In this document: one piece after another, positions 26,635 through 34,308 of the stretch
Position numbering within the stretch: the first letter of the stretch is position 1
Layout of the letters: every line of letters starts with the position of its first letter
Assembly: GCA_965214585.1 (NCBI GenBank)
Contig: OZ243957.1
Span: 744,001 to 808,000 of the forward strand
Direction: 5' to 3'
Source: JAHCHG01 sp965214585
Lineage (GTDB): Bacteria > Acidobacteriota > Blastocatellia > Pyrinomonadales > Pyrinomonadaceae
DNA: 64,000 bases
Made by a program: the position numbers and the translations under genes
The notes under the pieces: model-generated
Database searches by the model: none
What the model was told of the DNA's origin: nothing
The model's input: the letters and a program-made list of their open reading frames with translations, nothing else

Positions 26635-27387
26635 ATGCTGAACAATCAAAAAATCAAACAAGTTTTAGTAATAATCGCCACGTTCGGCGTAATTTTCGTT
26701 AATTATCTGGCGGCGACGGGAAGAATAAACAACACGGAAACGGGCGCGGTTTCAGACCAATTTCCGACGATTATCACGCCCGCCGGATATGCTTTTTCGA
26801 TTTGGAGTCTGATCTATATAGGCTTGATCGCGTTCAGCATTTATCAAATGCTGCCGTCGAAAACGGCGCGTTTTGCCAACATCAGAACTCTCTATATTTT
26901 AAATTGCGCGGCAAACTGCGTCTGGATTTATCTCTGGCATTACGGCTATATCGGCGCGTCGGTTTTCGCAATGCTGATTATTCTCGGAACTTTGATTTTG
27001 ATAAACAGCTATCTGATAAAGACAAATTCAACCGCCGAATACATTCTGGCGCGTCTGCCTTTTAACATCTATTTCGGCTGGATAACCGTTGCGACAATTG
27101 CGAATATCACAATCGCGTTGGTTTATCTCGGCATAGAAACGGGTGAATTTATCACAAAAATTCTCGCAATAATTCTGCTTGTAATTGCAACTGGTTTGGG
27201 AATTTTAATTCGCTTCAAACAAAATAATTTCGCCTATCCGCTCGTCATCGCGTGGGCTTTAACGGCAATCGCCGTCAAACAAACGGGCGAAACCGCGATC
27301 ATCGTAACGTGCGCCGTCTGCGTTATAATTCTTTTAATCGCCGCGCTTTCCGCGCTTATTCAAACTGATAAATCCGCCGATGAATAA
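26635..27387 (+). CDS. TspO/MBR-like membrane protein
   Basis: A 250-residue integral membrane protein with about seven hydrophobic helices. TPAGYAFSIWSLIYIGL in helix 2 matches the tryptophan-rich sensory protein (TspO/MBR) pattern, as does FGWITVATIANI. This is the longer bacterial form. It overlaps aroDE by eight bases, so both are likely co-translated, though no metabolic link is obvious. Confidence 0.78.
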   Translation: MLNNQKIKQVLVIIATFGVIFVNYLAATGRINNTETGAVSDQFPTIITPAGYAFSIWSLIYIGLIAFSIYQMLPSKTARFANIRTLYILNCAANCVWIYLWHYGYIGASVFAMLIILGTLILINSYLIKTNSTAEYILARLPFNIYFGWITVATIANITIALVYLGIETGEFITKILAIILLVIATGLGILIRFKQNNFAYPLVIAWALTAIAVKQTGETAIIVTCAVCVIILLIAALSALIQTDKSADE

Positions 27388-28903
27388 AGGAAAAATCTGC
27401 GTTTCGGTTTGCGCTGAAACGGCTGACGAAATGCTCCGACAAATAAAACGCGCCGAAGATTCGGCGGATGTTATCGAAATTCGCCTCGACTGCATCGAAT
27501 CAAAGCAGATTCACAAAGCGTTTGCATTTCTCGCCTCAAAAAAATCTCTGATTTTAACTTACAGACCGAAAGAACAAGGCGGCAAAATCGAAGTTGATAA
27601 AAATCAAAGAAGCATTTTCTGGACTGTTTTTGTTGAAAACGGGTTTTTTGATAAAAGAAAAATTTGGATTGACTGCGAATTTGATTTAAAATCCGAATTG
27701 AAAAATCTGAAATTTCAGAAAATCATCTCTTTTCACGATTTTGAAAAAGTTCCCGAAAATCTCGAATCAATTTACGAAACTCTTTCGGAAAAAGATGCAA
27801 TAGCAAAAATCGCCGTCAAAGCCGACGAAATCACCGACACAATTCCGATCTGGAAACTTTTAGAAAAGGCAAGATCAGAAAATAAACAAATAATCCCAAT
27901 CGCAATGGGCGAAGCGGGAAAATGGACGCGGATTTTAGGACTCGCGCACGGCGCGTTTTTAACTTACGCCGCCATCGAATCGGGACGGGAAACCGCACCC
28001 GGACAAGTTTCCGCCGAAGATTTGATCGAAGTTTACCGCGCCAGAGAACTCGACGAAAACGCGGAAGTTTACGCGGTAATTGCAGGCGATACGAGCTATT
28101 CGATGTCCGCGTATCTGCACAACGCGGCTTTTAAATTTCACGACTTAAACTCGGTTTTCGTTCCGCTTCAAGTTAAAAATCTCGACGAATTTATGCGCCG
28201 GATGGTTTTGGAAACATCGCGCGAGATCGAACTGAATTTCAGAGGTTTTGCGGTAACGAATCCGCACAAAATCGAAATAATGAAATATCTCGACTCGATC
28301 AGCGAAGACGCGAAAAAGATCGGCGCGGTCAACACGGTAAGAATCGAAAACGGCAAACTTCACGGCTGCAATACGGATTGGCAGGGATTTGTCGAACCTT
28401 TGAAAGACTTTTACGGTGATTTGACAAGCGCAAAAGTCGCCGTCATCGGCAACGGCGGCGCGGCGCGTGCCTGCATTTACGCGCTCAAAAAGGAAAACGC
28501 CGAAGTTACGATTTTGGCGAGAAACCTCGAAAAAGCTAAAAGTTTAGCCGATGAATTTAAAGTTAAATTAGAAGAACTGCCAAAAACCAAAGACCGGAAA
28601 TCAAAAACCGATTTCAAAAATTTTGAAATTATAATCAATACAACTCCGCTTGGCACAAAAGGCAAACTCGAAAACGAAACTCCGCTTTTTGCCGAACAGA
28701 TAAAAAATATACACCTCGCTTACGATTTGGTTTATAATCCTTGTGTAACCGCTTTTTTGCACGAAGCGAAAAGCGTTCACATTCCGACAATCGGCGGCTT
28801 AAAAATGCTCGTCGTGCAGGCGATGAAGCAGTTTGAGATGTGGACAAATCTCGATGCTCCAATGAAAGAAATGAGCCGCGCCGTCCTCCAAAAATTAAAT
28901 TGA
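27380..28903 (+). CDS. aroDE: Fused 3-dehydroquinate dehydratase / shikimate dehydrogenase
   Basis: A 507-residue bifunctional enzyme catalysing two successive shikimate-pathway steps. Residues 1-220 are type I dehydroquinase (ICVSVCAETADEML, VIEIRLDCIE, ISFHDF, KIAVKADEITDT with the Schiff-base Lys, and IAMGEAGKWTRI). Residues about 235-507 are AroE: SAYLHNAAF, NVTNPHK-like AVTNPHKIEI, GAVNTVRIENGKLHGCNTDW, then the Rossmann motif VIGNGGAARACIYAL. AroD-AroE fusions are known in plants and some bacteria. A short Lys-rich insert (PKTKDRKSKTD, about 400) appears extra. Confidence 0.94.
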   Translation: MNKGKICVSVCAETADEMLRQIKRAEDSADVIEIRLDCIESKQIHKAFAFLASKKSLILTYRPKEQGGKIEVDKNQRSIFWTVFVENGFFDKRKIWIDCEFDLKSELKNLKFQKIISFHDFEKVPENLESIYETLSEKDAIAKIAVKADEITDTIPIWKLLEKARSENKQIIPIAMGEAGKWTRILGLAHGAFLTYAAIESGRETAPGQVSAEDLIEVYRARELDENAEVYAVIAGDTSYSMSAYLHNAAFKFHDLNSVFVPLQVKNLDEFMRRMVLETSREIELNFRGFAVTNPHKIEIMKYLDSISEDAKKIGAVNTVRIENGKLHGCNTDWQGFVEPLKDFYGDLTSAKVAVIGNGGAARACIYALKKENAEVTILARNLEKAKSLADEFKVKLEELPKTKDRKSKTDFKNFEIIINTTPLGTKGKLENETPLFAEQIKNIHLAYDLVYNPCVTAFLHEAKSVHIPTIGGLKMLVVQAMKQFEMWTNLDAPMKEMSRAVLQKLN

Positions 28904-28927
28904 CATTTTATTTAAAAAAACTAAATT

Positions 28928-29641
28928 ATGAAAATCGAAGCCTTAAACTGCCCGAACTGCGGCGCGGCTGTCGTTGACAAATCCAATCATTGCGATCATT
29001 GCCGTTCGCGTCTGAAAACAATGTCGTGTTCGTCTTGTTTCGGCACGATTTTTCAAACAAGCAAATTCTGCCCTTTGTGCGGCGAAAAAGCGGTTCGCTT
29101 AAACGTCGCGGATGCGGAAAATACGGGCGTTTGTCCGCGCTGCAAAATTAAATTGAAACTGATCGAAATCAACGATATTTTCTTGCGCGAATGCGAAAAA
29201 TGCGAAGGAATCTGGTCGGACGCGGAAACTTTCGAGATCGTCTGCGCCAACAAAGAACAGCAATCAGCCGTTTTGAGCAAACTGGACGAAATTTTGAAAC
29301 ATCCGAAAACGGAAAAAATTCAATATGTCCCGTGTCCCGACTGCAAAAAACTGATGAACCGCAGCAATTTCGCCAAAGTTTCCGGCGTAATTATTGACAG
29401 CTGCAAAGAACACGGAATTTGGTTTGACGCGGAAGAACTGCCGAAAATAATAGAGTTCATACGCAAAGGCGGAATGGAATTTTCCAGACAAAAGGAAAAA
29501 GCGAATCTCGAAGCGGAACGCCAACAACTGCGGGCGGAAAAATTTAAAATGTCAGTTGACAAATTCAGAAATGAAGACTCTCGACAAAATCGAGTTTCAA
29601 CTGTTGCAATCAGAGATTTTATTGATTTTATTTTTGATTAA
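28928..29641 (+). CDS. Multi-zinc-ribbon protein
   Basis: A 237-residue cytoplasmic protein with at least four CxxC-based ribbons: CPNCGAAV...CDHC, CSSC...CPLCGEK, CPRCKIKL...CEKCEGIW, and CPDCKKLM...SCKEHGIWFD. The last two match the zf-TFIIB type with the GIWxD tail. The C terminus is a charged helix. DNA, RNA or protein binding are all possible; no family-specific role is known to me. Confidence 0.8.
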   Translation: MKIEALNCPNCGAAVVDKSNHCDHCRSRLKTMSCSSCFGTIFQTSKFCPLCGEKAVRLNVADAENTGVCPRCKIKLKLIEINDIFLRECEKCEGIWSDAETFEIVCANKEQQSAVLSKLDEILKHPKTEKIQYVPCPDCKKLMNRSNFAKVSGVIIDSCKEHGIWFDAEELPKIIEFIRKGGMEFSRQKEKANLEAERQQLRAEKFKMSVDKFRNEDSRQNRVSTVAIRDFIDFIFD

Positions 29642-29659
29642 GACGGCGAAAAAAAACTT

Positions 29660-29896
29660 TTAATCGTCGGCTAGAACTTGTCGGACTGCCGTTAAAATCT
29701 TTTCATCTGACGGAAAACGAAACCATCCTTTTTCCGCAACTTTTTCACCTTCTACCCAAACTGTAAATTCACCTCGCTTGCCTTCGGTCAATTCGGGTTC
29801 AATGCCTAGTTTTTCTTTGATAATTTCTGCCACACGGACAGCTTTTGGACGATAAGACGCTCAAACTTTGCAAAAATTAATGCGAATTTTACTCAT
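29660..29896 (-). CDS. SelW-like (Rdx family) selenoprotein, Sec at residue 12
   Basis: A 78-residue protein readable only if the TGA at 29861-29863 encodes selenocysteine. The start (29894-29896) has GGAGGG seven bases upstream. The sequence begins MSKIRINFCKV-U-ASYRPKA, the CxxU thioredoxin-like motif of the SelW/SelT/SelH (Rdx) family, and continues with VRVAEIIKEKLG, GEFTVWVEGEKVAEKGW and FPSDEKILTAV, all at the expected spacing and length (family about 75-100). Cys homologues have CxxC at the same place. The gene is split below usual ORF cut-offs. I did not find a convincing drawn bSECIS, though the 40 bases after TGA can form weak stems. Confidence 0.85.
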
Positions 29897-30057
29897 TGAA
29901 ATTCCCTCCGGTAATTTGATTTTGTTCAATTTTACTATAATTGAACAAATGCCGGCAAATATAATCTCGCTTAAAAAGATTTTTGCGGCATCTCGGAAAT
30001 TTTAGAGATTAAGATTTTCGCATTCACATTAAAATATATTCTGATATATTTCTAACT

Positions 30058-31077
30058 ATGAATATGCGTTACAGCCGCCAGATTTTATTCGGCGAAGTCG
30101 GAAAGCGCGGGCAGGAAAAACTTTTAAATTCCCGCGTTCTGCTCGTCGGCTGCGGCGCGTTAGGCGCGTCGCACGCGGAGATTTTGGCTCGCGCCGGAAT
30201 CGGTTTTTTGCGGATTGTTGACCGCGATTTTGTCGAATTTTCAAATCTGCAAAGACAGACGCTTTATTCGGAAGCGGACGCGAAAGACAAATTGCCGAAA
30301 GCGATTGCGGCGAAGAATCGGATCGCGGAAATCAATTCGGAAATCGAAACGGAAGCGATTGTCGCGGACGTAAATCATTCAAATGTAGAGAATTTTGTAA
30401 AGGATGTTGATTTGGTTTTGGACGGAACGGATAATTTTCAGATTCGATATTTGCTGAACGACACTTGCGTTAGACTCGAAAAAATTTGGATTTACGGCGC
30501 GGCGGTGTCAAGTTACGGCGCGACGATGACGATCATTCCGAACAAAACGCCGTGTCTGCGATGTATTTTTGAAGAAATGCCAAGCGCGGGAAGTGCGCCG
30601 ACGTGCGACACGGCGGGCGTTATTCAACCGATTATTACGAGCATTTCGGCGATTCAGACAACGGAAGCGTTAAAGATTTTAACGGGAAATTCTGACGCGC
30701 TTCACAAATCTTTGATGCAGATTGACGTTTGGCAAAACGATTGGCGCAAAATCAAATTGAGCAAACCGAACGAAGATTGCGAAACTTGCGCGAAAGGAAA
30801 TTTCAAGTTTCTCGAAGCCTCCAACCAAGATTTTTTCACCGCGCTTTGCGGACGTGATGCCGTTCAAATCCAGCCATCGAACCGTTCGGAAATTGATTTA
30901 AGAAAATTAGCCGAAAAATTAAAAAATTCGGGCGAAATCAAACTCAACGAATACCTTTTGCGTCTGACAATTGAAGATTACGAAATAACCGTTTTCAGAG
31001 ATGCCCGCGCGATAATTCGCGGAACTGACGATATTTCCGTCGCGCGTATCGTTTATGCGAAATATATCGGAAACTGA
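30058..31077 (+). CDS. ThiF/MoeB-type ubiquitin-like activating enzyme
   Basis: A 339-residue E1-like adenylyltransferase. The N-terminal SRQILFGEVGKRGQEKL and nucleotide loop VGCGALGASHAEILARAG are typical, as are DRDFVEFSNLQRQ, the Lys-rich AAKNRI, and DGTDNFQIRYLLND. Zinc ligands are CLRCIF and CETC. The C-terminal 80 residues look like a reduced extra domain rather than rhodanese. It probably adenylates a ThiS/MoaD-like sulfur carrier; none is next to it. Confidence 0.9.
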   Translation: MNMRYSRQILFGEVGKRGQEKLLNSRVLLVGCGALGASHAEILARAGIGFLRIVDRDFVEFSNLQRQTLYSEADAKDKLPKAIAAKNRIAEINSEIETEAIVADVNHSNVENFVKDVDLVLDGTDNFQIRYLLNDTCVRLEKIWIYGAAVSSYGATMTIIPNKTPCLRCIFEEMPSAGSAPTCDTAGVIQPIITSISAIQTTEALKILTGNSDALHKSLMQIDVWQNDWRKIKLSKPNEDCETCAKGNFKFLEASNQDFFTALCGRDAVQIQPSNRSEIDLRKLAEKLKNSGEIKLNEYLLRLTIEDYEITVFRDARAIIRGTDDISVARIVYAKYIGN

Positions 31078-31374
31078 TTATGCGGCTTGCAGTTCAATGG
31101 CGGAAAAATACAATTTTCTCAACTCCGCGATGAATCTTTTTGTTTCTTTTGGATAATATGAAAGTAATAAGCTAACCTCTTTGGGAAATTCTACGCCGAA
31201 AATGCCTTGATGATTGACAATTTTTGCCGTATGTTTTTCGTTTTCGTCTTTCAAAATAACTTCAAAACTCACGTTTTTTTCCGATACTTCCAAAATATTA
31301 AGTTGTAAATTCTCTATTTTTACCATTTGTAAATCACTTGTCCGCCCCAATATTTTCGGTTTGAAGTTTACCAT
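31078..31374 (-). CDS. Hypothetical protein
   Basis: A 98-residue cytoplasmic protein, or 82 residues if it begins at the second ATG (31326). Segments VIVNHQGIF-like KIVNHQGIFGVEFPKEV and LLLSYYPKETKRFIAELRKLY suggest an alpha/beta fold. No recognised family. It is convergent with thiF-like gene and divergent from the toxin module. Confidence 0.5.
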   Translation of the reverse strand: MVNFKPKILGRTSDLQMVKIENLQLNILEVSEKNVSFEVILKDENEKHTAKIVNHQGIFGVEFPKEVSLLLSYYPKETKRFIAELRKLYFSAIELQAA

Positions 31375-31437
31375 AATTTCGGCTTATCTATGCGAAATAT
31401 ATCGGAGTTTGATATGATAAAAAGCGAGGTGGCTTTG

Positions 31438-31632
31438 ATGGACACAAATAAAATTAACAATAACGAAAACGGCGCGAAACCGCGTTGGAAAAGACCGAAG
31501 GAAAAGAAAAAATATACGAAGGCGGAAATAGAATTGATTAGAACGACTCGTGATGTTTTGGAAATTATCCGTCGAAGAAAAGAAGCCGGTGAATTTGACG
31601 AATTTCTCAAAGAGGAACATTCAAAAAGATGA
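31438..31632 (+). CDS. Putative antitoxin of a PIN toxin module
   Basis: A 64-residue very basic protein (KRPKEKKKYTKAE) ending in a helical EEHSKR tail. ATG 31438 is chosen because GAGGTGG lies seven bases upstream; in-frame ATGs further up lack one. Its stop overlaps the start of the PIN gene (ATGA), the usual antitoxin-toxin arrangement. The fold itself is not recognised. Confidence 0.6.
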   Translation: MDTNKINNNENGAKPRWKRPKEKKKYTKAEIELIRTTRDVLEIIRRRKEAGEFDEFLKEEHSKR

Positions 31633-32075
31633 GCCGTCCCATTTTTGATATGAATGTTTTCGTCGAATATGAAAAACTTCTAACCGAAAAAGATATTTCA
31701 AGAATGGCTTTATCGGCAGTTATGCTTTACGAGTTGACGGCAACTACAATTGATAAATCTTTGTGGCAAAAATACACGGCTTGGCGAAAAGCCTTTACTG
31801 ATTTGGACAGATTTCTCGTCCCGAATTCCGAAGATTGGTGGGAAGCCTCAAAAATAGTTTCGCGCATCCGATTCGGCGAAAAATCGGCTTCACAGGGCAA
31901 AACGCCGAAACTTCCCGACGCGCAGAAATTACAAAACGACGTTTTAATCGCCCGCACCGCTTACGCCCGAAAATTCTTCGTTGTAACTTCAAATCTTTCC
32001 GATTTTTACAAAATCCGACAATTTCTCAACGTCGTAATCGTTTCCGCCGAAGAGTATTTTGCGGATGATTTGTGA
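31629..32075 (+). CDS. PIN-domain toxin (VapC-like)
   Basis: A 148-residue PIN-domain protein. It starts FDMNVFVEYE with the first acidic residue, has ELTATT mid-way, LPDAQKLQNDVLIARTA with the third acidic site, and FVVTSNLSDFYKI at the end. Such proteins cleave tRNA or rRNA when freed from their antitoxin, here the overlapping upstream gene. Confidence 0.82.
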   Translation: MSRPIFDMNVFVEYEKLLTEKDISRMALSAVMLYELTATTIDKSLWQKYTAWRKAFTDLDRFLVPNSEDWWEASKIVSRIRFGEKSASQGKTPKLPDAQKLQNDVLIARTAYARKFFVVTSNLSDFYKIRQFLNVVIVSAEEYFADDL

Positions 32076-32158
32076 AATATTACGGATTTTCGATTTGCAA
32101 TTTGCGATTGTTTGCCGTCTTTGCAATTGGCTTTTTATCGGATAGATAAACTGAATTA

Positions 32159-32369
32159 ATGTGAATCAAGAGTAGAAAACGGAACGCCGTCCATCTTGGC
32201 GGCAATGAGCGTCGCTTCGGCGCGAAAAAGACTTTGTTTATCCGAAACACCGCAAATTATAAGCATTGTTTTCGTGCTTTCGCACTCATTGCCGCCAAGA
32301 TGGACGGCGTTCCGTGCAAATCGCTAACTTTTTTATTATCAATAAACTTTTTTTACTCTTGATTCACAT
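32159..32369. repeat. Nested palindrome, CCGTCCATCTTGGCGGCAAT family, copy 2
   Basis: Inner arms of 29 bases (32181-32209, 32285-32313) match copy 1 at 8089. They are enclosed by further 16-base arms (32159-32174, 32354-32369, ATGTGAATCAAGAGTA) that are specific to this site. It fills most of the gap 32076-32458; no gene is seen there. Confidence 0.88.
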
Positions 32370-32458
32370 AGTTAACAAAAAATTCAATACTTCTCTCGAT
32401 GCGCTTGTGAAACATTTCACGAAATTTAATCGTAAGGTATAATAAGTGAGGTAAAATT

Positions 32459-33802
32459 ATGAACCGAACAAATAAAAAACCAAAAGTTGTAATCATCGGC
32501 GGCGGATTCGGCGGCTTGGAAGCGGCGAAATGTTTGGCTAAAAAGCCGGTCGAAGTTACTTTGATTGACAAGAAAAATCATCATACATTTCAGCCTCTGC
32601 TTTATCAGGTGGCGACGGCGGTTTTGTCGCCGGGCGAGATCGCTTCGCCGATTCGCCGGATTTTGCACAAATATAAAAATATCGAGGTGATTTTGGGCGA
32701 AGCGATTGGTTATGATTTGGAAAGGCGAACGGTTAAATTGCAGGACGACGAGGAAGTTTCCTTTGATTATCTGATCGTCGCGGCGGGCGCGAGGCATTCT
32801 TATTTCGGAAATGACGAATGGGCGGATTCCGCGCCGGGTTTGAAAACGGTGGAAGACGCGCTGGAGATTCGGCGCAGGGTTTTGCTGGCGTTTGAACTCG
32901 CCGAACGCGAAGCGATTTTGACGGGAACGCACGAGCCTCTGAATTTTGTCGTCGTTGGCGGCGGCGCAACCGGAGTCGAGCTTGCGGGCGCGATTGCCGG
33001 CATTGCGCGTCAGGCGTTGGCAAATGATTTTAAGGCGATTGACACGACAAAAGCGCGAGTAATGCTCTACGAAGGCGGCGAACGGATTTTAAACGGTTTT
33101 TCGCCCGAACTTTCGGCGCGGGCGAAGCGCGATTTGGAAGATTTGGGCGTTGAAGTTTATTTAAATAGTTTTGTTACCGATCTAAAAGACGGAAACGTAA
33201 AGGTCGGCGACGAATGGATCGAGTGCGATGTGGCGATCTGGGCAACGGGCGTTGCGGCTTCGTTTTTGGGCGAAGAATTGGGCGCGGAAATTGATAAAGC
33301 GGGCAGAGTTTTGGTGAATGAAGATTTGTCCGTTCCGAATCACAAAAACATTTTCGTCATCGGCGATATGGCGCATTTTGTGCAAAAAGACGGTTCGCTC
33401 GTTCCGGGCGTTGCGCCCGCCGCGATTCAGATGGCGCAGACGGCTTGCAAAAACATCTTAAATGATTTGAAAAACCAGCCGCGCGAAAAATTCGAGTATT
33501 GGGACAAAGGTTCGATGGCGACAATCGGGCGCAACCGAGCGATTGTCGAAGCCGGAAGATTCAAACTGACCGGATTTTTAGCGTGGCTGGCGTGGCTTTT
33601 CGTTCACGTTATTACTCTGATCGGTTTTCGCAACAAACTATACGTTTTGAGCGAATGGTTTTGGGCGTATATTTCGCGCGAGCGAAGCGCGAGATTGATT
33701 ACCGGCGATTCGGACGAACTGCACGACGCTTTGCGCTTTCTCGAAGCGAAGCCGATTGCCGAAGCGTTGCCGAAAAAGCGCAGAAAACAAGCTGCAAAAT
33801 GA
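32459..33802 (+). CDS. ndh: Type II NADH:quinone oxidoreductase
   Basis: A 447-residue single-subunit flavoenzyme. FAD-binding VVIIGGGFGGLEAAK opens the protein; the NADH-binding motif FVVVGGGATGVELAG lies near 165-180; IWATGVAAS and FVIGDMAHF complete the FAD site, and VAPAAIQMAQ is characteristic of NDH-2. The C terminus has a hydrophobic stretch (LAWLAWLFVHVITLIGF) that anchors it to the membrane. It oxidises NADH and reduces quinone without pumping protons. It overlaps the following GNAT gene. Confidence 0.95.
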   Translation: MNRTNKKPKVVIIGGGFGGLEAAKCLAKKPVEVTLIDKKNHHTFQPLLYQVATAVLSPGEIASPIRRILHKYKNIEVILGEAIGYDLERRTVKLQDDEEVSFDYLIVAAGARHSYFGNDEWADSAPGLKTVEDALEIRRRVLLAFELAEREAILTGTHEPLNFVVVGGGATGVELAGAIAGIARQALANDFKAIDTTKARVMLYEGGERILNGFSPELSARAKRDLEDLGVEVYLNSFVTDLKDGNVKVGDEWIECDVAIWATGVAASFLGEELGAEIDKAGRVLVNEDLSVPNHKNIFVIGDMAHFVQKDGSLVPGVAPAAIQMAQTACKNILNDLKNQPREKFEYWDKGSMATIGRNRAIVEAGRFKLTGFLAWLAWLFVHVITLIGFRNKLYVLSEWFWAYISRERSARLITGDSDELHDALRFLEAKPIAEALPKKRRKQAAK

Positions 33803-34308
33803 ATAAAATTTTAGAAACAGAACGTCTGATTCTGCGTTGCTGGCAAAAAACAGACGCGGACAGATTGTTTGAAATTTGCCGTCAGCCGAAAGTAATGAAA
33901 CATATCGGCACAGGCAAACCGTATAAAAGTGTTGAAGATGCGGAAAAGTTTCTCGATTGGGCTGAAAATTATCAAAAGAAAAACGGATTTTGCCGTTGGG
34001 CTGTCGCCCGAAAATCAAGCGACGAAATCATCGGAAGCTGCGGTTTTGTTCGGCTTTCCGAAAGTAATGAAATCGAATTATGTTATCTTTTTGACCGGGA
34101 ATTTTGGGGCAGAGGTTTTGCAACGGAGGCGGCGCGAAAATGCTTAAATTACGGTTTCGAGAATTTGGATTTTCGTGAAATAATCGCTTTGACCGATTTG
34201 GAACACGCCGAATCTCAAAATGTTCTGAAAAAAATCGGCTTTATTAAAAGAGGAATTGAAATTTACGACGGCGAAGAAAATCTGGTTTATTCGATAAAAA
34301 ATACTTGA
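33799..34308 (+). CDS. GNAT family N-acetyltransferase (RimJ-like)
   Basis: A 169-residue acetyltransferase. It begins LETERLILRCWQKTDADRL, as in RimJ/RimL-type GNATs, with the acetyl-CoA site DREFWGRGFATEAARK and the C-terminal NVLKKIGFIKRG. The ATGA overlap with ndh sets the start. Substrate unknown (protein N-terminus or small molecule). Confidence 0.9.
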   Translation: MNKILETERLILRCWQKTDADRLFEICRQPKVMKHIGTGKPYKSVEDAEKFLDWAENYQKKNGFCRWAVARKSSDEIIGSCGFVRLSESNEIELCYLFDREFWGRGFATEAARKCLNYGFENLDFREIIALTDLEHAESQNVLKKIGFIKRGIEIYDGEENLVYSIKNT

